Source: Bacilli bacterium (lineage in GTDB: Bacteria > Bacillota_I > Bacilli_A > RF39 > UBA660). From it: a stretch of DNA of 7,510 nucleotides. Positions 1 to 6,848 of this stretch are shown piece by piece (position 1 is the stretch's first letter; each line of letters begins with the position of its first letter). The stretch lies in contig JAEDES010000038.1 of the NCBI GenBank assembly GCA_016293205.1, positions 1 to 7,510 on the forward strand, read 5' to 3'. Both the position numbers and the translations under genes were made by a program. The notes beneath the pieces are model-generated. The model did not search any database. It saw only the letters and a list, made by a program, of their open reading frames with translations, and was not told the DNA's origin.

Positions 1-251
1 TAGTAAGTCTGTAAAGCCTTCCTTTTCTGAAATCTTCATTGATGCATTCTGCAACCCAAGTTTCCTTAAGTTCTTTAAGCACTTTGGATATATGATTTGT
101 TCGAATTCCTGCATCTGCAGCCATATTTGTTGGCGTCTTAACGTCATCTTTTAGTGCTTTTACAGTCTTAACACGGTAAGAACTAATATTTACATAAGCA
201 TAAGTCTTTAAAGTTTCATCATCGACAGTACCATCCCCAGTTTATACACAT
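1..251 (-). pseudogene. Winged-helix DNA-binding regulator, partial at window edge and apparently frameshifted
   Basis: The minus strand reads openly from 235 to the window edge (78 codons). The product is a small winged-helix protein: a first helix around VNISSYRVKTVKAL, an HTH with recognition helix IRTNHISKVLKEL, and a wing containing CINEDFRKGRLY. Aligned without gaps to the protein at 6866-7156, 25 of 65 residues match by hand count, including IRTxHxSxVL and KGRLY, so the two are paralogues. This frame has no ATG, GTG or TTG start before the HTH and meets a TAA at 244-242. An ATG at 251-249 begins a frame (MCINWG...) that stops after ten codons. Removing one G from the GGGG run at 238-235 joins it to the winged-helix frame as MCINWDGTVDDE. 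The ATG sits about 22 nt from a TATA box, as in the right-hand paralogue. I therefore call a frameshifted gene; a sequencing error is the main alternative. Only the last few residues are likely to be outside the window. Confidence 0.65.
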
Positions 252-267
252 AATATTAACTTGATTA

Positions 268-280
268 AAATATATAAGTT
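268..280 (-). promoter_or_regulatory. TATA box for the left winged-helix gene
   Basis: Read on the minus strand, AACTTATATATTT lies with its centre about 22-24 nt upstream of the ATG at 251. This spacing would place transcription start on or very near the ATG, and no Shine-Dalgarno sequence precedes it, so the mRNA would be leaderless or nearly so. The distance and the sequence just before the ATG (TTAATATT) resemble those of the right-hand paralogue (TTAAGATT). Confidence 0.5.
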
Positions 281-428
281 TATCTATACGAACAGAGACA
301 ATTGAAGGAATTTTTCATTAACTGGCCATAATAACAAAATATTGCCATAATTAAAATATGCTTCCAATCAACAACTATCAAAAATATGAAGGCATTCCTT
401 CGTTAAAACAAAGCAAATGTGCATAGGA

Positions 429-453
429 GATAATCATAATGACAATGATTATC
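429..453. promoter_or_regulatory. Perfect 9+9 bp dyad, possible metal-regulator-like operator
   Basis: GATAATCAT at 429-437 is mirrored exactly as ATGATTATC at 445-453, with a 7-bp spacer. The base make-up resembles Fur-family boxes, which are built from GATAAT and ATTATC words. No gene is obviously placed to be controlled by it: the nearest start is the left regulator, about 180 bp away on the minus strand. It could also be a hairpin in a transcript. That the dyad exists is certain; its function is a guess. Confidence 0.35.
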
Positions 454-579
454 ACAATTAAGCAATCTGTTTAACTATAAAAATAAGAAGATCACCAAAC
501 CACGACATGAAGATGATCCCAAATTTGATTTTTAAGTTATCCTTGGTGTGATACAATATATGCACAATCAACTATTTAA

Positions 580-670
580 GGTCTGCCGTGTTTAATGGAT
601 AAAAAGAAAATAAGGTAAACAGGTGGATTGATATATACTGGGAGGATTATTTTTATTGACCGGCAGAACC
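580..670. repeat. Wide inverted repeat, GGT-CTGCCG and CGGCAG-AACC
   Basis: GGTCTGCCG at 580-588 pairs with CGGCAGAACC at 661-670, leaving one bulged base and a 72-bp AT-rich interior. These are among the few GC-rich words in the intergenic stretch, which makes chance pairing less likely. It could be the closing stem of a small structured RNA or the remains of mobile-element ends. No transposase fragment is recognisable between or beside the arms. Confidence 0.25.
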
Positions 671-744
671 GCTGTAAAATCCATAAAGAAATAGTGGATA
701 TAAATCAAAGCAGAAGTCCTGAAACTTAAATGGTCTAGGCCATA

Positions 745-782
745 TTAAAAATAAAAGAAGTTGTAGGCGAAGTTGCGCCTAC
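745..782 (-). terminator. Hairpin plus T-rich tract terminator of the adhesin gene
   Basis: On the minus strand GTAGGCG (782-776) pairs perfectly with CGCCTAC (769-763) around a 6-nt loop, CAACTT. It is followed within a few bases by a T-rich run, CTTCTTTTATTTTT, at about 760-747. The TAG stop codon (781-779) lies inside the left arm of the stem, so translation would end within the hairpin. This is the form of an intrinsic terminator; in archaea the T-tract alone often suffices. It reads only in the adhesin direction. Confidence 0.7.
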
Positions 783-3700
783 TTAATTGTAATTTTCACA
801 TTCTTAGTCAATTTGTTGTAGTAGGAACTACCACTGTATGTGACAGCTGCTGTGTATTTACCTTTCTTGGTTAGCTTGGTAATCTTGAAAGTAGCTACAC
901 CTTTGCTGTTGGTTTTCGCAGTATACGTTTTCTTGTTGACTTTAAGGTACACTTTAGTGTTTTTCATTACTTTATTTTGGTTGGTTTTTAAAGTAACGGT
1001 ATACTTTTTGGTTTTAACTGATTTTTTGAAAGTTTTTGCTCCAGCAGTTAACTTAGGAGTTGCTTTTTTAACAGTAACTTTAACAGATTTGGTTGATTTA
1101 GCATAGTTAGCGTTTCCTGCAAAAGTAATTGTTGCAGTGTATGTTTTAGGTGCTAAACCGTTAGTGGACAATTTAACTTGACCGTTCTTGTCAGTTGTTT
1201 GATATTTGACACCATTAAGATTGATAGTAACTTGAACGCCAACTATTGGTTTGCCATTAATGTCTTTTAAGGTTGCAACTAAATATTTTCCCCCATTGTA
1301 GGCAGTTGTTATAGCTGAACTAGTTACTGTTGTTGGAATAATTTTAGTTACACTAATACTATTAGTTCTACTGAATGAAGAATATTTGTTGTCTCCTGAG
1401 TAAGTTATTGTGAAATTGTAGTTTCCTTCAGTTAATTCTGGAACTTTAACATTAGCCACACCATTAATTACATCAAAAGTATAAGTATCATTACCAATTG
1501 TCAAGTTAACGGTGCCTGTTGCATCACCAGGTAATCTGATTGCAATATTATTAGCTTGACCAGCTTTAATATCAGGAACAGAGATGCTTATGTCATCATC
1601 ATTGATTTTTGATAAAACCTTAAATGTAGTAGAAGCACTACTGTCAATGTAATTATTTCCTGCTGTGAAATTAGCTATTACTTCATATGATCCAATAGGT
1701 AAAACACCAAAGTCAAATGAAGCAACATTGTTTGCGGTTACATCAGCAGTTTTGACAATGTTGTTGCATTTAATTGTTACTTTACCATTTTCGGTTGCTG
1801 TGACATTTACAATTACATTCTCGGTTGACTCATATTCTTTCACATTTAATGTTATTTCTGTTGGTTTAGAAGTAACTTTTATATTATCAATTTTTGGATA
1901 TGATACATAATTGTTTCCTGCATCAAAACTAGCAGTAACTTCATAATCATTTGCATCTAAAATATCGAAGTCAATTGAAGTTAATTTATTTGCTGTAACA
2001 TTAAAATCTTTAATAATAGTTCCTACTTTAACAGTTATTTTACCATTTTCACTTGCACTAACATTAACAATAACATTATTTCCATAAATGTAATCAACAA
2101 CACCTACAGTTAATGAAACAACTTTAGGATTAACAGTGATTTTTGTTAAATTATTATCTGAAATATAATTGCTACCTGCATTTAAATTTAATGTTAAATC
2201 ATAAGTATTTACATCAAGAACACCAAAGTTAATTGGAGTGAGCTGATTTGCAATCACATCCTCAACTTTAGTAGTATTTCCAACTTTAACTGTTAAAGAT
2301 CCATCAACATTAGTTTTAACATTTACAGTGACATTTTCACCATAGATTTTATTTAATGCTTGGATTTCAGTAATTTTTGCCTGTGCTTGTGAAACTATTA
2401 AAGAAGTATCATCATGACTTTCTTCATAATTGTTTCCCCCATTAAATGTAGCATTAACTTCATAAAATTTGGCATCTAAAATTCCGAAATCAATTGAAAT
2501 ATGTTTATTAGCTTCAACATCAACTGTCCTCACATTGGTTCCTACATTTACAGTTACTTTACCGTTTTCACTAGCAGTAACATTAACGATTACATTTTTA
2601 CCATAAACATTATTATTAACATTGAGTTCAACAGTTGTTAGTTTAGGATTAACTGTAACCATTGCATTACCAGTTGCTTTAGTATAATTTGAACCCGCAT
2701 CTAAAGTTAAATCGATATTATAATTATTTGCATCATATTTTCCTAAATCAAGAGTTGTTAATTTATTTGCATCAATACTGAATGTTTTTGTATCTCCATT
2801 AATTTTAACACTTAAAACACCATCAACATTAGTTCTAACATTAATTGTAGTGTTTTCACCATAAGTATTATTTTGTACTTGTATTGAAGTTATTTCAGCT
2901 TTTGCAGGAGATACAACAAATGTAGTTTGTTTATCGCTTAGTTTGTAATTTACACCTGCATCAAAAGTAGCCTCAACATTATATGAGTCCACAGCTAAAA
3001 CTCCAAAGTTAATTTTAACCATAGTATTTGCTAAAACATTTCTCTCACGAGTAATATCTCCAACCTTAAGAGTTATTTTTCCATCTTCGCTTGCAGTAAC
3101 GTTAATAATCACTTCTTCACCATAAACTGAATTCTCAACACCTAATATAATTGAGGTTTGTTTTTTAGAAACAGTAAATTCAGTATTATATGATGATTCA
3201 TTGTAGTTTTTGTTAGATGGAGTTAATACGACTGAAATATTATGAGATCCTGCTGGAACATTATTAAAAGTAATTGGTGTAACGGTATTTGCTACTACAT
3301 TTGTATTATTAATATAAGTATTATCAATTTTAACAGTAACTTCACCATTAACACTAGCTTTAACATTAACTACTGCTGTTTGTGAGTAAGTTATATCGTC
3401 AACAGTTGCAATAACGGTAGTGGATACTTTATATATTGTTAATTTAGTATTCACGGTTTTAATGTTATAATTGTTATTGCCGTTATATGTTACGGTAACA
3501 TCGTATGTTCCTGCATCGATATCATTAACATTCTGAGATACTTTTTTATCAGTAATTATAAGTTCTGGATATGTTTTAACCGAACCAACTGTAATTGTTA
3601 TATTGCCTTCAGCATTACAATTTACAGTTATTTTTGCAGTTTGACCATAGGTTGAGTTAGTTACCTCAGCCATCATTATTGGATCGATTTTAAACACGTT

Positions 3701-6700
3701 GAAGGTTTTTGATTGTGTTGTTGAATAATAATTGTTATTTCCACTATATGCAAATGTTACTGTGTATTTAGAGGCATTTAAATTGTTTAATTCACGATTA
3801 AAGTTGCCATTACTTAAAGCTACATTTGAATATTTAATTTCAAAACCTTCATCATTTGATATTGTAATGTTTGCAAATCCAGTAATGTTATTCAAATAAT
3901 TTATATTTAAAATGGCAGATTCCAGATAGTTAATATCTTTTATAGTTATGTTGAATGCAGGTTTTGCTTTAAATATAGTTAAAGGAGTTTTACTGGTGGC
4001 ATTATTATAATTTTGACTATTAGGAATAAAAACAAATTCAATTTCATAATCTCCGGCATCGATGTCAGAAAGGTTTAAGGAGGTATCTTTGTTTGATTTG
4101 ATATTGAATGTTCTATAGGTATTGTTTAAGATATTGAGTTTTAAAATACCATCAGTTGAACTATTAAACATTATTTCTGATTTTCCATATACTGTACTTA
4201 TAATACGTTTATTAATTACTGGATTGAGTTTATTTACAGTAAAAGTAGAACTGAAATTAGAATTGTAGTAATTATTGCTGGTATAATTAATGAAGAGATT
4301 ATAATCACCTGCATTGAGCAGAGGTAAAGTAATCTTATTTATATTCATAATATTATAACTTTGCTCGTAAATTGATGTATTATTGTTTTTTATTTCAACA
4401 AATAAAGTTCCATCAGTAACAGTTCCTTTATTCACATTTAATGTAATTGTTTCGCCATAGTTGACATTGTATGGGTCACTAATTTGAATATTGTTATCTG
4501 CTTTTTTTATTTCAAATTTAATAGTATCTGAAGATCCAGAATAATTTTCATCTCCATTATATGTTGCATATAATGTGTAGTTATTTGCATTTAAACCAGT
4601 TAAATCTATACTGAGTTCGTTATTACCATTTAAAACTATTGATGAATGTAAGTCATTATTTAAATAAACTTTTAATGTTCCAGTAGCATTAGGAGTTACA
4701 TTTAAATAAGCTATTAATTCTTCTTTATAAACAGAACAATTGTTTATTTGAGTTTTAACTTGTGATTGCTTTTTAGATATGGTAAATGTTAATGTTGATG
4801 TTAGTCCATTATAACTTGCAGCTAATGATCCTTGACCATAAGTTTGTGCTTGAATCTCTACATTTGCAACGCCATTATTAAGGACTACACTAGATACATT
4901 AGTTTTAATTTTATTTCCTACTAGATTAAAGTCAATATCATTTATTCCAGATATGTGGCTAATAGTATTTGAAGATGAATCATATACATTGGTTAAATCT
5001 AATGTAACAATTGCATTATCTCCAATTTCTAGATTAGAATTGTTTGATGACATATTTAAGAATAACCATTTGGTAATGCCTAAATCATTGGTACACAATT
5101 GTTGATTGAAATTAGAAAATGTATTTCCCCACCAATTATAATCAGCTGAAATTTCACTTGAAGAACTATCAATGATTTTATCTGGATTTTGTAGGAAAAT
5201 ATTGAAGTTTACATCACCTTTGAAATTATTCAAGTATAATGCAGACCCAGTTTGGTCGGAACTTAAACTATTTTGAATGAATACTGAGTTATTGACTAAA
5301 TTGTTTCTAGAATATCCGTCCCAATACACTCCTGCACCATAACCTTTAACATCGCAGATGGTAGGGCATGTGCTAGCAGATACTATTCCTCTGTTTACTT
5401 CTGCATGTCCATCTAATTTATTTTCTGAAATGAATGCATTGGATAATATTCCGCCACCATTCAGATAAATAGCTCCACCATAACTATTGGCGTAAATATA
5501 TTGGTACATATTTATGCCAGTCATACTATATGTGATTGAAGTATATTCTATGTCAACTTTACCTGCGGAATATGCAAGGTTATTTTCACATGAAATATTG
5601 TCTAAATAAAATTTATTTCCTTTTAATGCGATTGCACCACCATAAGCGTTTATATGGAAAGTTTCTCGTATATTATAATAGTTCCACTGATTAAAAGTAG
5701 GATCTTTATATTTATCAACAGTAGAATGGATGGTTGCGGAAAGTTTATTATTATTAAAAACAGAATTTAAGATTCTAGTATAATTTCCAGTAATAACAAC
5801 TGCTCCTCCCATTGCGTTCATAGTTCCTGCACTGTTAATTGGGCCATATGGTCCGAAGTACCTATTAGCATTATTAGTATTGTCTATGAAACTACAATTA
5901 TTAATTTCAAGATTGTTTCCATACCAAGTTATGGCTAAATTAGAATTATTGTAAAATTTTGAATTAGTGATATTGCATGCTGAATAACTAAATCCCCTTA
6001 TTGCTCCCCCACTGCTGCCAGTATTATGATCAAAAGTACAATTATTAATATTTAAACCACCGGTATCTAAATAAATTGCACCTCCACCATTAAAACTCAT
6101 AGATGCAGAATTATCTATGAATTTTGTATTTTCAATTTTGAGAAATGAATTGTCTAAATATAATGCACCACCATCATGTGAAGTTGAAGAACATTTTTTA
6201 AAAGTACAATTAGATATTAATCCATTTTTGCCAATTCTCCAGTATATAGCACCTCCATTACCATCATTTATACAATTTTCAAAATTACAGTTGATTAAAG
6301 TACCATTTGTTGCTTGCCAATTAATACAACTTCCAGAAGAATCATAAAAGTTTATATTTTTTAAAACAACATTGTTTGCATAGATAGTAAAAACACTTGT
6401 TTTTGATTCAGCTAAAATATTATGGCCATTACCATTTATAACAATAGGTTTATCAATAACTATTGCATTTGCAGAATCTACACTGCTGTCAAAAACATAA
6501 TCCCTACTTAAATTTAATTCATTGGTAGCATTGCTAATTTCATCAGCTAAATCTTTAAATGAACCATCATCAAGTGCATAATTAAGCTGATTACTTTCAG
6601 ATACACTTAACTTATCATCAATTTGATTGGTATTGTAAAAATCATTATTTTGATTATCTTCAATATTAAGTACATCATTTGTTTCTTCTACACCAACAAC

Positions 6701-6826
6701 ATCATCAGTTACATTATCCGTAGCAGACACTGTTGAAGCTGCCAATAATATGACAAATAATATTGCTAATGTTAAAATAATTTTATGTTTAATTTTAATT
6801 CCTCCTTCGAGTGCGTAAAAGTGCAT
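779..6826 (-). CDS. Giant secreted adhesin-like protein: beta-helix plus about 16 Ig-like domains
   Basis: Coordinates are the longest ATG frame (2,015 codons); I think translation really begins at the ATT codon 6793-6791 (residue 12), which lies 7 nt after AAGGAGG. From there a classic signal peptide follows: basic KIKHK, hydrophobic IILTLAILFVILLAA, and a cleavage site near VSA|TDN (residue 35). Next come an acidic Asn/Asp-rich linker (36-85), a right-handed parallel beta-helix (about 86-566), then about 16 Ig-like repeats of 86-92 residues (592-2015). There is no C-terminal membrane helix or LPxTG-like motif; the final domain is extremely lysine-rich. Dozens of N-x-S/T sequons are present. 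The architecture matches the adhesin-like proteins of Methanobrevibacter, thought to sit on the cell surface and bind host, partner microbes or fibre; the ligand here is unknown. The gene is transcribed alone, divergently from a regulator, with its own terminator. Confidence 0.9.
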   Translation of the reverse strand: MHFYALEGGIKIKHKIILTLAILFVILLAASTVSATDNVTDDVVGVEETNDVLNIEDNQNNDFYNTNQIDDKLSVSESNQLNYALDDGSFKDLADEISNATNELNLSRDYVFDSSVDSANAIVIDKPIVINGNGHNILAESKTSVFTIYANNVVLKNINFYDSSGSCINWQATNGTLINCNFENCINDGNGGAIYWRIGKNGLISNCTFKKCSSTSHDGGALYLDNSFLKIENTKFIDNSASMSFNGGGAIYLDTGGLNINNCTFDHNTGSSGGAIRGFSYSACNITNSKFYNNSNLAITWYGNNLEINNCSFIDNTNNANRYFGPYGPINSAGTMNAMGGAVVITGNYTRILNSVFNNNKLSATIHSTVDKYKDPTFNQWNYYNIRETFHINAYGGAIALKGNKFYLDNISCENNLAYSAGKVDIEYTSITYSMTGINMYQYIYANSYGGAIYLNGGGILSNAFISENKLDGHAEVNRGIVSASTCPTICDVKGYGAGVYWDGYSRNNLVNNSVFIQNSLSSDQTGSALYLNNFKGDVNFNIFLQNPDKIIDSSSSEISADYNWWGNTFSNFNQQLCTNDLGITKWLFLNMSSNNSNLEIGDNAIVTLDLTNVYDSSSNTISHISGINDIDFNLVGNKIKTNVSSVVLNNGVANVEIQAQTYGQGSLAASYNGLTSTLTFTISKKQSQVKTQINNCSVYKEELIAYLNVTPNATGTLKVYLNNDLHSSIVLNGNNELSIDLTGLNANNYTLYATYNGDENYSGSSDTIKFEIKKADNNIQISDPYNVNYGETITLNVNKGTVTDGTLFVEIKNNNTSIYEQSYNIMNINKITLPLLNAGDYNLFINYTSNNYYNSNFSSTFTVNKLNPVINKRIISTVYGKSEIMFNSSTDGILKLNILNNTYRTFNIKSNKDTSLNLSDIDAGDYEIEFVFIPNSQNYNNATSKTPLTIFKAKPAFNITIKDINYLESAILNINYLNNITGFANITISNDEGFEIKYSNVALSNGNFNRELNNLNASKYTVTFAYSGNNNYYSTTQSKTFNVFKIDPIMMAEVTNSTYGQTAKITVNCNAEGNITITVGSVKTYPELIITDKKVSQNVNDIDAGTYDVTVTYNGNNNYNIKTVNTKLTIYKVSTTVIATVDDITYSQTAVVNVKASVNGEVTVKIDNTYINNTNVVANTVTPITFNNVPAGSHNISVVLTPSNKNYNESSYNTEFTVSKKQTSIILGVENSVYGEEVIINVTASEDGKITLKVGDITRERNVLANTMVKINFGVLAVDSYNVEATFDAGVNYKLSDKQTTFVVSPAKAEITSIQVQNNTYGENTTINVRTNVDGVLSVKINGDTKTFSIDANKLTTLDLGKYDANNYNIDLTLDAGSNYTKATGNAMVTVNPKLTTVELNVNNNVYGKNVIVNVTASENGKVTVNVGTNVRTVDVEANKHISIDFGILDAKFYEVNATFNGGNNYEESHDDTSLIVSQAQAKITEIQALNKIYGENVTVNVKTNVDGSLTVKVGNTTKVEDVIANQLTPINFGVLDVNTYDLTLNLNAGSNYISDNNLTKITVNPKVVSLTVGVVDYIYGNNVIVNVSASENGKITVKVGTIIKDFNVTANKLTSIDFDILDANDYEVTASFDAGNNYVSYPKIDNIKVTSKPTEITLNVKEYESTENVIVNVTATENGKVTIKCNNIVKTADVTANNVASFDFGVLPIGSYEVIANFTAGNNYIDSSASTTFKVLSKINDDDISISVPDIKAGQANNIAIRLPGDATGTVNLTIGNDTYTFDVINGVANVKVPELTEGNYNFTITYSGDNKYSSFSRTNSISVTKIIPTTVTSSAITTAYNGGKYLVATLKDINGKPIVGVQVTINLNGVKYQTTDKNGQVKLSTNGLAPKTYTATITFAGNANYAKSTKSVKVTVKKATPKLTAGAKTFKKSVKTKKYTVTLKTNQNKVMKNTKVYLKVNKKTYTAKTNSKGVATFKITKLTKKGKYTAAVTYSGSSYYNKLTKNVKITIK
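782..5053 (-). repeat. Array of about 16 Ig-like domains in the adhesin (residues 592-2015)
   Basis: Each unit is 86-92 residues. Central units follow a common pattern: YG(E/K/N)x(V/T) early, VNVTASENGKVTVKVG in the middle, then FGxLDAxxYxVxxxFxAGNNY and a closing TTFxVxxK. Approximate starts by residue are 592, 688, 1136 (unit 7), 1224, 1311, 1397, 1484, 1570, 1656, 1743, 1832 and 1924; units 3-6 fill 780-1135. The first six and the last three are more divergent. Units 15 and 16 carry the (T/S)(D/N)(K/S)(N/K)G motif of Big_1/carboxypeptidase-regulatory-like folds (TTDKNGQ, TNSKGVA). Such arrays act as stiff stalks that hold a binding head away from the cell; here the head would be the N-terminal beta-helix. 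Confidence 0.85.
2120..3157 (-). repeat. Two tandem 519-bp units, each encoding an A-B pair of Ig domains
   Basis: Residues 1224-1396 and 1397-1569 are two 173-residue units (519 bp each) in direct tandem. Within each, domain A is 87 residues with (I/V)NVTASE(D/N)GK and domain B is 86 residues with YGEN(T/V)T(I/V)NV(R/K)TNVDG and a terminal TVNPK. By hand count A matches A at 42 of 87 positions and B matches B at 42 of 86, against only about 26 for A against its neighbouring B. The array therefore last grew by duplicating a pair, not a single domain. The next unit (1570-1655) is A-type again. Confidence 0.75.
5129..6571 (-). repeat. Right-handed beta-helix region of the adhesin (residues about 86-566)
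   Basis: This stretch has the usual methanogen adhesin opening (DGSFKDLADEI, then IDKPIVINGNGHNI, then VVLKNINF). It is followed by irregular coils carrying GGAIYW, GGALYL, GGAIYL, GGAIRG, GGAVVI, GGAIAL, GGAIYL and GAGVYW, alternating with F-x-x-N turns such as FIDN, FDHN, FYNN and FIQN. The pairing of GGAI and FxxN is also seen in chlamydial polymorphic outer-membrane repeats. It closes with DYNWWGN, a common end of this fold in methanobacterial proteins. Twelve of the protein's fifteen cysteines fall in residues 86-580. The long Asn/Tyr-rich coils around residues 370-510 look like loops emerging from the helix and could form the binding surface. Confidence 0.8.
6791..6807 (-). promoter_or_regulatory. 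Shine-Dalgarno AAGGAGG facing an ATT start codon
   Basis: Minus strand AAGGAGG occupies 6807-6801 and the codon 7 nt later, in the adhesin frame, is ATT at 6793-6791, followed by AAACATAAAATT (KHKI). The signal peptide starts exactly here. There is no ATG or GTG further in; the next TTG is already inside the hydrophobic core. The ATG at 6826 has no Shine-Dalgarno sequence, would add HFYALEGGIKI before the basic n-region, and lies upstream of the transcription start predicted from the TATA box. ATT is therefore the best-supported initiation codon, unless the base is a sequencing error for ATG. Confidence 0.6.
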
Positions 6827-6830
6827 TCGA
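6807..6830. promoter_or_regulatory. 24-bp dyad at the adhesin transcription start, candidate operator
   Basis: TCGAGTGC at 6807-6814 and GCATTCGA at 6823-6830 are inverted copies matching at 7 of 8 positions (TCGARTGC), separated by 8 bp (GTAAAAGT). The arm centres are 16 bp apart, about one and a half helix turns. The dyad abuts the Shine-Dalgarno sequence, covers the predicted adhesin start (about 6817-6820), and ends roughly 10 bp upstream of the TATA box read in the regulator direction. The flanking winged-helix protein is the obvious candidate to bind it. Alternatively it could act as an RNA hairpin with G-U pairs on the plus strand. Confidence 0.5.
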
Positions 6831-6835
6831 TGGTT

Positions 6836-6848
6836 ATACTATATATAT
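6836..6848 (+). promoter_or_regulatory. TATA box of the right winged-helix gene, overlapping the adhesin TATA box
   Basis: ATACTATATATAT lies 20-28 nt upstream of the ATG at 6866, so transcription should start at or within a few bases of that codon. No Shine-Dalgarno sequence precedes it (GATTTATTTAAGATT), consistent with a leaderless mRNA. The AT repeat is self-complementary and serves both directions. Confidence 0.5.

Larger units (their letters stand above)
252..762. other. Non-coding stretch of about 510 bp between the left regulator and the adhesin terminator
   Basis: I find no convincing gene here. The open stretches are short (22 codons from 358, 11 from 439, 14 from 507 on plus; about 29 on minus near 600-690) and none has a recognisable product. 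The 11-codon frame at 439 has a GGAGA-like site before it, but it lies inside a perfect dyad and is more likely chance. Small structures seen: a hairpin GAAGG/CCTTC with a 4-nt loop at 388-401, a GCCATAAT direct repeat at 325-332 and 344-351, the 429-453 dyad, the 580-670 inverted repeat, and an imperfect palindrome ATGG...CCAT at 730-743. Decayed coding DNA is possible, but I cannot name a source. Confidence 0.6.

Noticed and set aside
439..474. Eleven-codon frame MTMIITIKQSV with a GGAGA-like site, as a leader peptide
   Set aside because: Most of it is the 429-453 dyad and no gene follows on the plus strand that a leader could regulate.
252..762. Possible transposase remnant in the intergenic stretch
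   Set aside because: Several broken frames were read in both directions, but none gives a motif I can tie to a transposase family.
840..1910. Open frames on the plus strand at 840-1106 and 1665-1910
   Set aside because: They lie wholly inside the adhesin on the opposite strand and read as hydrophobic mirror images of its Lys/Asn/Thr-rich repeats; no ribosome site and no independent features.
4502..4508. Seven-base homopolymer in the adhesin (A7 in sense) as a phase-variation tract
   Set aside because: A run of seven is expected by chance in DNA this AT-rich and encodes ordinary Lys-Lys between domains; it is too short to argue for slippage from one sequence.
6117..6347. Plus-strand open frame of 76 codons
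   Set aside because: It is antisense to the beta-helix coils, which explains its composition; nothing recognisable and no promoter or ribosome site.
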